Positions 36,086 through 44,792 of a DNA stretch of 64,000 bases are shown here, one piece after another. Origin of the DNA: Sulfitobacter sp. F26204 (GTDB taxonomy: Bacteria; Pseudomonadota; Alphaproteobacteria; Rhodobacterales; Rhodobacteraceae); NCBI RefSeq assembly GCF_026410305.1, contig NZ_JAPMLQ010000006.1:117848-181847 (forward strand), read 5' to 3'. Position 1 is the stretch's first letter. Each line of letters begins with the position of its first letter. A program made the translations under genes and the position numbers. A model generated the notes under the pieces. It was not told where the DNA came from and did not search any database. It saw only the letters and a program-made list of their open reading frames with translations.

Positions 36086-37018
36086 ATGACGGATCTGTGG
36101 ATCTTCATTTCCGTGACTGCAGCCGTGTTCCAGACGGTACGATTCATGCTGCAAAAGCATCTGGCCACGGCAACCCTGACGGCGGCTGGGGCGACGTTTT
36201 CACGGTTTTTCTATTCATTGCCTTTCATCCTTGTGATGGTGTTGGGGTATCTGCTGTCTACCGGGGCCACGGTACCGGCCATTGAACCCGGCTTCTGGGC
36301 ATTTGGCCTGTTGGGGGCCACGGCCCAGATCACGGCGACAATCTGTGCGGTCTTGTTGTTCAAGCAGCGTAATTTTGCGGTAGGCATGACCTTTACCAAG
36401 ACCGAAGTGATCCAGACAGTTATTGTCGGATGGCTATTGCTGGGAGAGGGCGTGTCTGCCCTTGGTTTCGGGGCGATTGCCCTGGGGATTGCCGGCCTGA
36501 TATTACTGTCGGCGGCACCGACGGCCACGGGATTCAAACTGCGTGATCTGGGAAACCGGGCATCGGCGCTGGGCATTGCGTCTGGCCTATTGTTTGCCTT
36601 TTCCGCGGTAAGCTATCGTGGTGCGACACTCGCCGTGGTGTCGCTGGATCCGGTCTTGCGGGCGGGGTTGACGCTGGCCGTAGTGGTGGCCCTGCAGACA
36701 GCCATCATGCTGATCTGGTTGCGGCTGCGCGAACCGGGCCAAATCGGAGCAGTTTGGCGCGCGCGTCGGATTGCCCTCTGGATCGGCTTGACCTCGATGG
36801 CGGGGTCGCTGTGCTGGTTTATTGCCTTTGCCATGCAGAACGCGGCCTATGTCAAAGCGGTGGGTCAAGTGGAGATCATTTTCAGCATTGCGGCCTCGGT
36901 ATTGTTTTTCCGCGAAAAAATCTCGGTGCGGGAAGGGGCTGGGATGGCAATTCTGGTGGTGTCGATCCTGATGTTGATCCTGGTCCTACAGGACGGCGAA
37001 GCTGCACGCCTGTCGTAA
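36086..37018 (+). CDS. DMT-superfamily (EamA) transporter
   Basis: About 310 residues with ten hydrophobic segments in two EamA repeats; the second ends with KAVGQVEIIFSIAASVLFFREKIS, the characteristic repeat end. ATG 36086 (GAGG five bases before) is preferred over ATG 36059, where the GGGAGG is only one base away. It exports small metabolites or amino acids; the substrate is unknown. Forty-one bases after the desaturase gene on the same strand, so perhaps co-transcribed. Confidence 0.87.
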   Translation: MTDLWIFISVTAAVFQTVRFMLQKHLATATLTAAGATFSRFFYSLPFILVMVLGYLLSTGATVPAIEPGFWAFGLLGATAQITATICAVLLFKQRNFAVGMTFTKTEVIQTVIVGWLLLGEGVSALGFGAIALGIAGLILLSAAPTATGFKLRDLGNRASALGIASGLLFAFSAVSYRGATLAVVSLDPVLRAGLTLAVVVALQTAIMLIWLRLREPGQIGAVWRARRIALWIGLTSMAGSLCWFIAFAMQNAAYVKAVGQVEIIFSIAASVLFFREKISVREGAGMAILVVSILMLILVLQDGEAARLS

Positions 37019-37109
37019 AACTTGACCGATTTACGCGAAAAAGCCATCTTTCCTGTGCGGGCGTCGTATTTTTGGCTGCCAGTTTGCACTATTTTTAGGA
37101 TTTATTGAC

Positions 37110-38120
37110 ATGGCAACAAAAACAAAAAACCAACACCAAATTTTTCTGGAGTCAAGACCGGGTAAGGTTCTCGTCAGTACGTTGATCGTACATATGGATG
37201 CAGTAATCGCCAATGCGAAACGGCTGCTGGGCACCAGTGCGGCGAAGGGCGGAAGTGGCAAGGATGTTGCGTCCTGGAAGAAAGACATAGCCTATCTCAA
37301 AAAGTTGCGGGCAGAGTTTGTCGCAGAGGTGAAGGACATCAAAAGCGGGAAGGTTGAATCGTTTTCGATACTGGACACACTGCATGAGCAATGTGGTGAG
37401 GTATTGGAATGGGTCGAACAACGCAATCATGTCTATCAGGTAATTTATGACGCCCAGATAGATGTCAAGATTGCAGCATTCATGCCGTTGCTTGGCTTGC
37501 TTACTTCAGAAGGCGCCAAGGCGATTGTGCAAAAGCGCACGCTGGAACAAATCATCAAGGATTTGAAGGCGGCAGAGAAAACAACCAAGAGCAAATCCGC
37601 CAAGGCGGCCCTTGCGGTTGTTCTGGTGGGGGCGGGCACGTTGCTCCCGCCATTGGGTGTCGCAGGCACGATGTTCGCGCTGACGGCGACACTTGTCGCG
37701 TCGGATATTGGGGGGCGTGCCATCGATTACGCTGTGGGCGAAACCTCGGGTCCGCCGGATGCGTTGAAAACCGTTTATACTGTGGCTGACGGGTCGATTG
37801 CCGCCGCCGGACAGCAAAGCAAAGCTGCCGAAGCTCTGGGCAAGAAAACCGCCGCCTTCGGTCTTGTCTGGGAGGCGGGAGATGCGGGGCACGCGCTGTA
37901 CAAGCAGAAGAACCTAGAAAAGCGGCTGAATGATCTTTGCAAGGAAATCAAGGCAAGTGCCGCCGCCACACAGAAGAAAGCGAAGAAGGTTCAGGCACTG
38001 CAAAAAACCGCTCTGGCGAGTTTGAAAAAAGCACGCAGCAACGCGGCGTCTTTCAGTACGTCAAAAAAGACAAGAGGCCGTATTCAACAAGATTTCAACA
38101 AGTACCATGACATGAATTGA
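37110..38120 (+). CDS. Unknown protein with hydrophobic core flanked by helices
   Basis: A 336-residue protein I do not recognise. Residues 1-160 and 260-336 are lysine- and alanine-rich and probably helical. Residues 166-200 form a long glycine-rich hydrophobic stretch (ALAVVLVGAGTLLPPLGVAG onward) able to enter a membrane. There is no signal peptide and only two cysteines. AGGA lies nine bases before ATG 37110. The start region and codon use are A+T and lysine richer than in the neighbours, hinting at acquisition. The profile is reminiscent of pore-forming or secreted toxins, but no immunity gene is evident; a cytoplasmic or phage-related role is equally possible. Confidence 0.7.
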   Translation: MATKTKNQHQIFLESRPGKVLVSTLIVHMDAVIANAKRLLGTSAAKGGSGKDVASWKKDIAYLKKLRAEFVAEVKDIKSGKVESFSILDTLHEQCGEVLEWVEQRNHVYQVIYDAQIDVKIAAFMPLLGLLTSEGAKAIVQKRTLEQIIKDLKAAEKTTKSKSAKAALAVVLVGAGTLLPPLGVAGTMFALTATLVASDIGGRAIDYAVGETSGPPDALKTVYTVADGSIAAAGQQSKAAEALGKKTAAFGLVWEAGDAGHALYKQKNLEKRLNDLCKEIKASAAATQKKAKKVQALQKTALASLKKARSNAASFSTSKKTRGRIQQDFNKYHDMN

Positions 38121-38157
38121 CCGGAATTCGGCTGAGGTTTGAGTCTTTTGATGTGTA

Positions 38158-38177
38158 GGCCGCACGTGGTCGCGGCC
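38158..38177. terminator. Hairpin between convergent genes
   Basis: GGCCGC-N8-GCGGCC lies in the 113-base gap between the unknown gene and the Nudix gene. There is no T tract; a weak candidate for a shared transcript end. Confidence 0.3.
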
Positions 38178-38233
38178 GGGACGTTCCGCGCAAGCGGGCT
38201 GTAGCAGTCTGTTGGCGCGTTTGGCGGGATCTG

Positions 38234-38929
38234 TTATCCGTCCATCGGTTTGCCGCGCAGGCGCAAAAACAGGCTTTCTTCATCGTTATTCTTGAAAAAG
38301 GGGACGCTCGCAGGCGGGTTGAGGTCGGTTGCGCGGGCTTCGACTTCGGCCAGGACAACTTCAGTGATGAAAGGCATGTCAAAGGCGCGCGCTTTGCTCA
38401 GCGGCACCCATTGCAGATGTGAGAGTTCGTCGCAAGCGGCGTCAAAGTTATCGAGATCCGACGCGATGTCATCTGCGTCCACCAGAAAGAAGCGGGCATC
38501 GAAGCGGCGCGGTCGCCCTGGCGGGGTCAGGGCGCGGAAAGTGAATTGCAAGGGCGCGGCATGAGGCACATAGCCGGTGGCGGCAAAACTTTCCCAGTCG
38601 GGGGGTGGGGGCATATCCCAAGTGCCGGGTCGTCCAAGGATCAGACCGGTTTCTTCCCACAACTCCCGGATGGCGGCAACAGCGATGGCATGGGCCAGGG
38701 CTGGATCGGCGTCTTCGGTCAGGCGGTTTGCGCAGAGGTCGGGCAGGGGAGCAGCCAGTGGAATATCGGCATCCGTGTCATCGACGGCACCGCCGGGAAA
38801 CACGAACTTGTTAGGCATGAACACGGCTTTGGCTCCGCGTTGCCCCATCAGGATGCGCGGTGCTGTCAATCTGTCGCGCAGGACGATCACGGTGGCTGCG
38901 TTGCGAATCTGGCTCTTGTCGGTGGTCAT
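38234..38929 (-). CDS. Nudix hydrolase with inserted Nudix box
   Basis: A 231-residue Nudix-fold pyrophosphohydrolase. The box begins with FVFPGGAVDDTD and ends with IRELWEETGL, separated by an insertion of about 30 residues. An enlarged box like this is known in the NUDT19 branch, some members of which act on CoA derivatives, so a CoA-type substrate is possible. AAGGGA precedes ATG 38929. It lies 25 bases downstream of the DUF983 gene on the same strand and is probably co-transcribed with it. Confidence 0.9.
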   Translation of the reverse strand: MTTDKSQIRNAATVIVLRDRLTAPRILMGQRGAKAVFMPNKFVFPGGAVDDTDADIPLAAPLPDLCANRLTEDADPALAHAIAVAAIRELWEETGLILGRPGTWDMPPPPDWESFAATGYVPHAAPLQFTFRALTPPGRPRRFDARFFLVDADDIASDLDNFDAACDELSHLQWVPLSKARAFDMPFITEVVLAEVEARATDLNPPASVPFFKNNDEESLFLRLRGKPMDG

Positions 38930-38954
38930 GGTCGTTCCCTTAATGCAAGGGATG

Positions 38955-39374
38955 TCAGCTATCGTCGCCGAACCCGCCCATGCCTTTGGCCCATTGAAAG
39001 CCGATCATGGCCCCCTTCAGTCTGGGCAGAAGGTAAAGCGACAAGCCGACACATCCAACCGCAAAAATCGTGAACAGCGTTAAAGGTTCGGGGCGCCAGG
39101 TGACAAACACGATGTGCAGCAGTGGGGCCATCAGATGACCAACGAACAGTATCGTGAGATAGGCAGGCCCATCATCGGCGCGGTGGTGGTGAAATTCCTG
39201 GCGACACACGGCGCAATCGTCGTTCACCTTTAGATAGCTTTTCAGCAGGGGTCCGCCACCACAATTCGGACAATTCCCGCGCCAGCCTCGCAGGATTGCG
39301 CCCCAGAGGGGGTGCTTGACCCTGGCGGGTATGAGTTTGCTCTGGTCGGTTTCGGGCAAGGCTTGATAAGTCAT
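38955..39374 (-). CDS. DUF983 family membrane protein
   Basis: A 139-residue protein with an N-terminal zinc-ribbon-like section (CPNCGGGPLL...CAVCRQEF) and two C-terminal transmembrane segments. This is the DUF983 layout, common in alphaproteobacteria and of unknown function. AAAGGA precedes ATG 39374. First gene of the pair with the Nudix hydrolase. Confidence 0.92.
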   Translation of the reverse strand: MTYQALPETDQSKLIPARVKHPLWGAILRGWRGNCPNCGGGPLLKSYLKVNDDCAVCRQEFHHHRADDGPAYLTILFVGHLMAPLLHIVFVTWRPEPLTLFTIFAVGCVGLSLYLLPRLKGAMIGFQWAKGMGGFGDDS

Positions 39375-39567
39375 GACTGGTCCTTTGGATCCGTTTCGTT
39401 TGCCCCGCTTGGGTCAGAAAAGAAAGGGGTGAGGTGGTGAATGCGGCGCGATGTCGCAAAAATCCGCGCAAACCCCGGAATTGTTGCGACGGAAATCAGT
39501 CTCTGATGCGTTTGATGATCACATGGCCCGAAAGAACGGGTCACAAGATCAACAAATGGAGAAACCG

Positions 39568-40119
39568 ATGATCAACGCTTCACACATGAAGATGGTACTT
39601 TTGGCAGGCCTGATTGCAGCGGGCGGCATGGCAACAAGCGGGGCGGCTTCGGCCAAGTCGAACGACACTTCCGAGCGCCGTGCAGAGATGTTCAAGGAGA
39701 TCGATGCAGATGGCAGTGGTGCGATCACCCAGGAAGAGCTGAAGGCGCATGCCGCCGCAAGGTTTGCAACAGTCGATACCAACAAGGACGGGTTTCTGAC
39801 CCCCGATGAGATGCGGGGCCACCGAGGCGGGAAACGCGCCGAAAAGATGTTGAAACGTCATGATACCAACGGCGATGGCAAGCTGGATGCAGCAGAGTTG
39901 GAGAAAGCTGCGGAAGGGCGGCACGGCAGACGCGCCGCCAAGATGATGCAGCGTGCGGATACCAATGGTGACGGTAAGTTGTCCCTGGAAGAGATGAGCG
40001 GGCGCCATGATCCGGCAAAGATGTTCGAGCGTCTTGATGCGGACAAGGACGGTAGTTTGAGTGCGGAAGAATTTGCAAAGGCCAGCAAAGGTCATGGTCA
40101 TAAGCGCCACGCGGATTGA
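39568..40119 (+). CDS. Secreted EF-hand calcium-binding protein
   Basis: A 183-residue protein. ATG 39568 is chosen because GGAG lies six bases upstream and a signal peptide follows (hydrophobic LLAGLIAAGGMATSG, cleavage near ASA). The mature protein carries five EF-hand loops: DADGSGAITQEE, DTNKDGFLTPDE, DTNGDGKLDAAE, DTNGDGKLSLEE and DADKDGSLSAEE, each with Asp/Asn at the calcium positions and Glu at position 12. Periplasmic or surface location is expected. It lies directly upstream of an ECF sigma factor gene and may belong to the same transcription unit. Confidence 0.92.
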   Translation: MINASHMKMVLLAGLIAAGGMATSGAASAKSNDTSERRAEMFKEIDADGSGAITQEELKAHAAARFATVDTNKDGFLTPDEMRGHRGGKRAEKMLKRHDTNGDGKLDAAELEKAAEGRHGRRAAKMMQRADTNGDGKLSLEEMSGRHDPAKMFERLDADKDGSLSAEEFAKASKGHGHKRHAD

Positions 40120-40168
40120 TACGCTGTTCGGGGGTGCTTGTCTTGTGCCCCCGAGCCGCTTAGCCAAG

Positions 40169-40768
40169 ATGGATATGTCGACCAGACCCCCTTTATCTCC
40201 CGCGGAGGAGGATGACGAAGCTGCATTGCTTGCGCGGTATGCGCAGGGCGATGCGGTTGCTGCGCGAAGGTTGACGACCGCGTTGACGCCGCGCCTGTTC
40301 GGGCATGCCCTGCGGGTGTTGGGGGATCACGCGGAGGCAGAAGATGTGGCGCAGGAGGCGATGTTGCGGCTTTGGCGGATTGCCCCCGCGTGGCGCAGGG
40401 GCGAGGCCAAGGTTACAACCTGGCTGTATCGCGTTGTGGCAAATCTCTGTACCGACCGATTGCGTATGCGGCGCAGTACCAGGCTGGATGACATTGACGA
40501 ACCCGCCGATCCGGCGGCGCATGTGGAGCAGGGCCTGCAGGATGCTGCGAGAGCGGATGCCTTGCAAAGGGCGCTCGACGCATTGCCGCATCGACAGAGA
40601 CAGGCAGTGGTGTTGAGACATATTGATGGATTGGCCAACCCTGAGATTGCGGTCATTCTGGACACGGGTGTCGAAGCGGTGGAAAGCCTGACCGCTCGGG
40701 GGAAACGCGCCTTGACGCAGGCGTTGATCGGGCAGCGTGACGCATTGGGGTATGACCATGATGGATGA
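40169..40768 (+). CDS. ECF sigma factor
   Basis: A 199-residue sigma-70 family factor of the extracytoplasmic-function type. Region 2 includes DHAEAEDVAQEAMLRLWR and the DNA-melting segment TWLYRVVANLCTDRLR. Region 4 includes LPHRQRQAVVLRHIDGL and a recognition helix ending LTARGKRAL. The start at ATG 40169 is the best fit to family length; the frame is open further upstream and overlaps the EF-hand gene, and the ribosome binding site is weak. It directs RNA polymerase to an envelope or metal stress regulon. The next gene overlaps its end, as expected for a sigma/anti-sigma pair. Confidence 0.92.
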   Translation: MDMSTRPPLSPAEEDDEAALLARYAQGDAVAARRLTTALTPRLFGHALRVLGDHAEAEDVAQEAMLRLWRIAPAWRRGEAKVTTWLYRVVANLCTDRLRMRRSTRLDDIDEPADPAAHVEQGLQDAARADALQRALDALPHRQRQAVVLRHIDGLANPEIAVILDTGVEAVESLTARGKRALTQALIGQRDALGYDHDG

Positions 40769-41123
40769 TGACAAGATGGCAGATGTCGCTCTTGAAGCGA
40801 TGTTTCAGGAAGCGCGCCGCACCCCGGCCGAGGTTCCAGCGCGCTTGATGGCGCGGGTGCTGGCGGACGCCGAAGCGGTGCAACCCATGGCACCGCGCGG
40901 CGAATGGCGCAGGTGGTTGGGTGGATTGGGCGGCCTGCAGGGGCTGGGCGGGTTGATTACCGCCTGCTGCATGGGGTTTTGGCTGGGTGTTGCGCCGCCA
41001 CAGGGCCTGCCGGATCTGGCCGGGGCGATGTTCGGAGTTCAAGCGGATCAGGTTGACGCGTTGGACGAGGATTTCGACGGGGGCGTATTGACGGCGTTCG
41101 GCTGGGATATTGAAGAGGGTTGA
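40752..41123 (+). CDS. Small candidate anti-sigma protein
   Basis: About 123 residues (ATG 40752; ATG 40758 or 40761 also possible). It overlaps the ECF sigma gene by 17 bases. The N-terminal 50 residues are soluble and helical, with no zinc-binding HxxxCxxC motif. A glycine-rich hydrophobic segment (about 66-86, including LITACCMGFWLGVA) could span the membrane, leaving an acidic periplasmic tail. Layout and position indicate an anti-sigma factor, although I recognise no specific family. Confidence 0.75.
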   Translation: MTMMDDDKMADVALEAMFQEARRTPAEVPARLMARVLADAEAVQPMAPRGEWRRWLGGLGGLQGLGGLITACCMGFWLGVAPPQGLPDLAGAMFGVQADQVDALDEDFDGGVLTAFGWDIEEG

Positions 41124-41124
41124 G

Positions 41125-41628
41125 ATGAGTGAAATCGACAGTTCGAAACACGCAAGAGCCCGTGGCCTTAAATGGGCCTTTGGGATTTCCCTGGCGCTGA
41201 ACCTTGTTTTCATAGGGGTTTTTGCCGGTGCCGCACTGCGTCTTGCTGGGCATGAAAGAGGCGGACACAAGATGGGCCAAAGGATGCCGAGCTATGGTGC
41301 GCCCTTTGTGCGGGCCTTGCCGCGGGCCGACCAGCACCGGTTGAACAATCTGTTGAAAGCCCACGGCGGTGGATTGCCGAGCCGCGCGGAACGGCGGGTG
41401 CTTCACCAGCAGTTGATTGATGAAATGCGGGCTTCGCCTTTTGATGCAGACCGTGTCGCAGGGTTGTTCATGGCTCAGAACAAGGCCGCCCAACAGGTCA
41501 TGGGTAAAGCGCAGGATGCCTGGCTGGAAATCGTGCGTGAAATGACTGTTGCGGAACGTGCCGCTGTGGCCGACAGGTTGGAAGAGCGATTAATGCGGCG
41601 CGGACACAGTGGCCGCAAACGTCACTGA
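41125..41628 (+). CDS. Periplasmic metal-sensor-like (CpxP/ZraP type) protein
   Basis: A 167-residue protein, ATG 41125 with GAGGG upstream. One N-terminal membrane anchor (about residues 19-41, LKWAFGISLALNLVFIGVFAG in part) is followed by a helical periplasmic domain with histidine-rich ends (GHERGGHKMGQRM and RRGHSGRKRH) and the segment ALPRADQHRLNNLL typical of heavy-metal resistance/CpxP-like proteins. It begins just after the candidate anti-sigma gene. It probably senses metals or misfolded proteins for the sigma system. Confidence 0.87.
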   Translation: MSEIDSSKHARARGLKWAFGISLALNLVFIGVFAGAALRLAGHERGGHKMGQRMPSYGAPFVRALPRADQHRLNNLLKAHGGGLPSRAERRVLHQQLIDEMRASPFDADRVAGLFMAQNKAAQQVMGKAQDAWLEIVREMTVAERAAVADRLEERLMRRGHSGRKRH

Positions 41629-41697
41629 CGGGCATGGATGCTTGCCCATGGGGCGGCTGCAGGATACGTGATCCGTGAACCAGAGCGGAGCATCACT

Positions 41698-42189
41698 GTG
41701 AAATTTGAAGACGAGAATGAAGTTCTGGCCGTGGTCCGTGCCTCAATGGGACGCCGTATTCTGGGGCTGGTATCCCTTGGCTTTCTGGGGGTCTTGTTGA
41801 TTTATGTTGCCTTTGCCAACCCGCCTTCCATCGGGTGGCAATTCTTTTTGATCCTCGTGGGGGGGGCATCATTGTGGTGCACACAGGTGATGCGCAAATC
41901 CACCTCAAGCTGGGTGGAACTGACCCCGAAAGAGCTGCGCGATGGGGATGGCACGGTGATCGCGCGGATTGAGGATATTCAAACCATGGATCGCGGGTTT
42001 TTCGCCTTTAAGCCGTCAAACGGGTTCCTCTTGAAGACAAATGTTGTCCAGTCGCGTGTCTGGCGGCCGGGATTGTGGTGGCGCATGGGGCGGCGCATCG
42101 GTATTGGCGGGATGACACCTGGCAGCCAGACGAAATACATGTCCGAAATCTTGTCGGCCTTGATAAATATGCGCGACCCACACCATTAG
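41698..42189 (+). CDS. Unknown membrane protein
   Basis: About 163 residues from GTG 41698, favoured because GGAG is seven bases upstream. Two adjacent hydrophobic segments (about 20-37 and 43-60) are followed by a soluble half with strands (STSSWVELTPKELRDGDG, IARIEDIQTMDRGFFAFKP). This resembles small two-helix PH-like proteins frequent in Rhodobacteraceae, but I cannot name the family. A run of eight G (41859-41866) lies in the second helix. It may be the last gene of the sigma-factor unit. Confidence 0.75.
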   Translation: MKFEDENEVLAVVRASMGRRILGLVSLGFLGVLLIYVAFANPPSIGWQFFLILVGGASLWCTQVMRKSTSSWVELTPKELRDGDGTVIARIEDIQTMDRGFFAFKPSNGFLLKTNVVQSRVWRPGLWWRMGRRIGIGGMTPGSQTKYMSEILSALINMRDPHH

Positions 42190-42241
42190 GCGGGATCGCG
42201 CAAATCTCGGTGGTCTGGGCAATTTTTTCGCCAGGCGGGCA

Positions 42242-42802
42242 TCAGTCGCATTCTGTCCAACAAACGCGGGGCGCAAAGCGCGGGCGTGTGAAGACAAAAT
42301 TCTTGATCTCGCGTTCTTCAAGACCGGTTTTGAACGGCGGGTCATATCTGCTCCAGGTTTCGACGAGCGTGATCCGTTCATTGTCGGGTATCACCGGCAG
42401 TTTGGTGGTCCAGCCGGCAACGGCATCGTCTGACAGCTCCGGTTTGCTGCCGCTGACCTTGGACCAATCGGTTTTGAATTTGTCCTGATCAGCGTCATAG
42501 TACAGCGAGGATACGCGCAAGGTCGATTTGCCCTGACTGCGGGACAGATATTCAAAAAGCTGCAGCGAACCGTTCAGGTAAGCTTGATCAATCGGGGCTG
42601 TTTCGCGCGAGATCGAGTCGCCGATGGTATAGGCCGCCTTGTTGTTGATGCTGTAGGTGCGGAAGGCGTCAAAGATCGAGAAGACCGACAAGAAGGTCCA
42701 GAACATGACCGGCAGTACGATCATCGCTTCCATTGCGACGTTGCCTTCATCGTCGCGCAGGAAACCGATCAGGCGAGATCTAATGTATGAGATATTCATC
42801 AT
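42242..42802 (-). CDS. tadE: TadE-like pseudopilin/pilus assembly protein
   Basis: A 186-residue protein. Near the N-terminus EGNVAMEAMIVLPVMFWTFLSVF is the TadE signature (shown here in part: a charged Glu-Gly start, then Glu within a transmembrane helix). The remainder is extracytoplasmic with few conserved features. It overlaps the preceding TadE-like gene by four bases on the same strand. It serves the Tad (Flp) pilus, whose main genes are not in the window. Confidence 0.85.
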   Translation of the reverse strand: MMNISYIRSRLIGFLRDDEGNVAMEAMIVLPVMFWTFLSVFSIFDAFRTYSINNKAAYTIGDSISRETAPIDQAYLNGSLQLFEYLSRSQGKSTLRVSSLYYDADQDKFKTDWSKVSGSKPELSDDAVAGWTTKLPVIPDNERITLVETWSRYDPPFKTGLEEREIKNFVFTRPRFAPRVCWTECD

Positions 42803-43338
42803 GATGGTTCCTGTACGAAGGCGGCGGTGGAGATCATTCTGGCCCGGCCTGTTCCGTCTTTTTCAAAGGCATGGCCCAATCCGCTGGTGGGGTAGACCGG
42901 CTTGAATCTGACGCAGGCGCGCAACATCATCAGCTCGTTCTGACGACCAAGGGTAAAGCCGCGCACCGGCTGTACCGGTTGAGAGGTATCGACACAGTCT
43001 GCGTCTTGATCGAATTGCGCAAACTGTCGCGGGTTGATCGCGGTCATTTCGAGGCGCAGGGTCTCGTCGCAATTTTCCAGCCAGCCTGAATTGTCGCAGA
43101 TCATCTGTTTGATGTCATCATGCGTGTATTTCGTGTTGGTATTCAGGCGAATAAAGCGCACGGCAATGTCGAGACCGCGATCCAAATACATCTGGCGCAT
43201 GGAGTAGATGCCCATCTCGACCGACATCAGGAATGCACCAAACAAGAGCGGTACAAAGATGGCGAATTCGATCAGGAGGGCAGAGCCGTCCTCGTCGCGG
43301 CGGAACCGCCGCAGGATCTTGTTCATAGGCCGTATCAT
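42799..43338 (-). CDS. tadE: Second TadE-like pseudopilin
   Basis: A 179-residue protein with EDGSALLIEFAIFVPLLFGAF at about residues 16-36, the TadE/TadF signature with a membrane-embedded Glu. Cysteines at about residues 85, 94 and 118 lie in the exported part. It overlaps both neighbours by four bases, so all three genes are translationally coupled. TadE and TadF are minor pilins; which of the two this is cannot be decided. Confidence 0.85.
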   Translation of the reverse strand: MIRPMNKILRRFRRDEDGSALLIEFAIFVPLLFGAFLMSVEMGIYSMRQMYLDRGLDIAVRFIRLNTNTKYTHDDIKQMICDNSGWLENCDETLRLEMTAINPRQFAQFDQDADCVDTSQPVQPVRGFTLGRQNELMMLRACVRFKPVYPTSGLGHAFEKDGTGRARMISTAAFVQEPS

Positions 43339-44792
43339 TGTGTGAGCCTCAACTGGTTAATCTGGCGTGCAATGGATTCGAACGCTTCTTTGATCTCGAC
43401 GCCTTCCACCCGGAAGAAGTGGCTTGGGGAAGAGGCACAGTCACGCATGACGTCGGCACCGTGGTCGGTAACTTCGAACCCGATGGACCAGATCACGATG
43501 TTATTGTCCTTGGCTGCATCGCAGATGTTGCTCAGCAAGGAATCAGCATGGCCTGGCGTGTATTTGGTATATTTCCATTTCCAGTGGTCGCGTGAGCGCA
43601 CGTATCTGTTCAGGTACCAATTCAAAGGATAGTTCGACCAGTGACGCCAGTGGTTGTAGTTGGCGTAATAATTGTCGTTGATACGTTGGGTTGTTACGTT
43701 TTCACCGTCCGTCATCAGAATGATGGTTTTCAGGGTCTCGTTTGAACCCGGCACATCTGGGTCAGAATAGGCGGCCGGACGGCTGCGGAAGGCAGCGTCG
43801 ATGTCCGGCAATACCGCGTTGAACGACTGCCATTCAGGATCAAGCATCCCGACACCCCATTTCATGCCGAGGTGGATCGCCGTGTTGGCACGGGGCTGGA
43901 ACTGGTTGATACGCGCTTTCAGCAAGGCCTTGTTCTGCGAAAACGGATATATTGTTTCAAAATCGCGTTTCGGGCAGCCGGGGTTTGAAATGTTGTCAGT
44001 GCCGCTGCTTTGGCCATTGAAACTGCCGCTGACATCGAAATGCTGCATGTGTTTGTAAGGCTCGCTGCCACCAAAACCGGCATAGATCGCGCTGTTGTTG
44101 AAATCGGCATCGGTAAAGTCGATGCAATAGGACCAACTGTGGTCCTGTTGCACATCCATCAGGTCGAAGATGTCTTCGCCTGCGTTGACCTGAGCGGTAT
44201 AGGGAATGACCGAGACCGAAATCAGGTCTTCGTTTTCCGGTTTGAGAACCGCATCAAGAAATGCGCCCGCTGCCTCACGCAGGTTCGGCATCTTGTCGTT
44301 GTAGCGCATGGACCCCGAAATATCGAGCACCATGGAAATCTCAACCTTGTTGACCTTTTCCTCGGCGGCAGAAATCGCCGGCACATTCAGTGTATCCACA
44401 CCCATGAAATCCATGAACTGGGTATTGATCGTGGTCGATGCATCCACCGTCACGGTACGGTAGTTGAGGCCCTGGTCAACAGATACCTGGGACACGAAAT
44501 CGGCCATGCCGGATTTGGCAAAGTAGTCCTGAACAACCGACGTCGGGTCCAAGGTCTGGTCAAGGTCGGCGGCCGCAAGCACCGCGCGGTCTGCGACGGC
44601 TTGAATGCGCGTGCGCTCCATCTCGTGGCGCATCATGTCGACGCCAATGCCGCCGATCAACAACATCATGAAGATCATGAAGCAGGCAAACGCGGTGATG
44701 ATGCCGTCCTCTTCCTTGGCAAAGGCGCGGTAGAATGCAGTGAAATCGCGCAGGTTCGGGCGCGGTTTGCGGTGTTCATGTGTCATCTTCAT
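43335..44792 (-). CDS. tadG: TadG-like protein with von Willebrand A domain
   Basis: A 485-residue protein. The N-terminal TadE/G-like anchor (EEDGIITAFACFMIFMM at about 27-43) is followed by an exported VWA domain with the metal-adhesion site D157-I-S159-G-S161 (VLDISGSM) and the later LMTDGEN. Several tyrosine- and tryptophan-rich loops are present. First gene of the three-gene pilin-like operon. ATG 44792 or ATG 44786 may be used (AGAGG upstream). Confidence 0.88.
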   Translation of the reverse strand: MKMTHEHRKPRPNLRDFTAFYRAFAKEEDGIITAFACFMIFMMLLIGGIGVDMMRHEMERTRIQAVADRAVLAAADLDQTLDPTSVVQDYFAKSGMADFVSQVSVDQGLNYRTVTVDASTTINTQFMDFMGVDTLNVPAISAAEEKVNKVEISMVLDISGSMRYNDKMPNLREAAGAFLDAVLKPENEDLISVSVIPYTAQVNAGEDIFDLMDVQQDHSWSYCIDFTDADFNNSAIYAGFGGSEPYKHMQHFDVSGSFNGQSSGTDNISNPGCPKRDFETIYPFSQNKALLKARINQFQPRANTAIHLGMKWGVGMLDPEWQSFNAVLPDIDAAFRSRPAAYSDPDVPGSNETLKTIILMTDGENVTTQRINDNYYANYNHWRHWSNYPLNWYLNRYVRSRDHWKWKYTKYTPGHADSLLSNICDAAKDNNIVIWSIGFEVTDHGADVMRDCASSPSHFFRVEGVEIKEAFESIARQINQLRLTQ

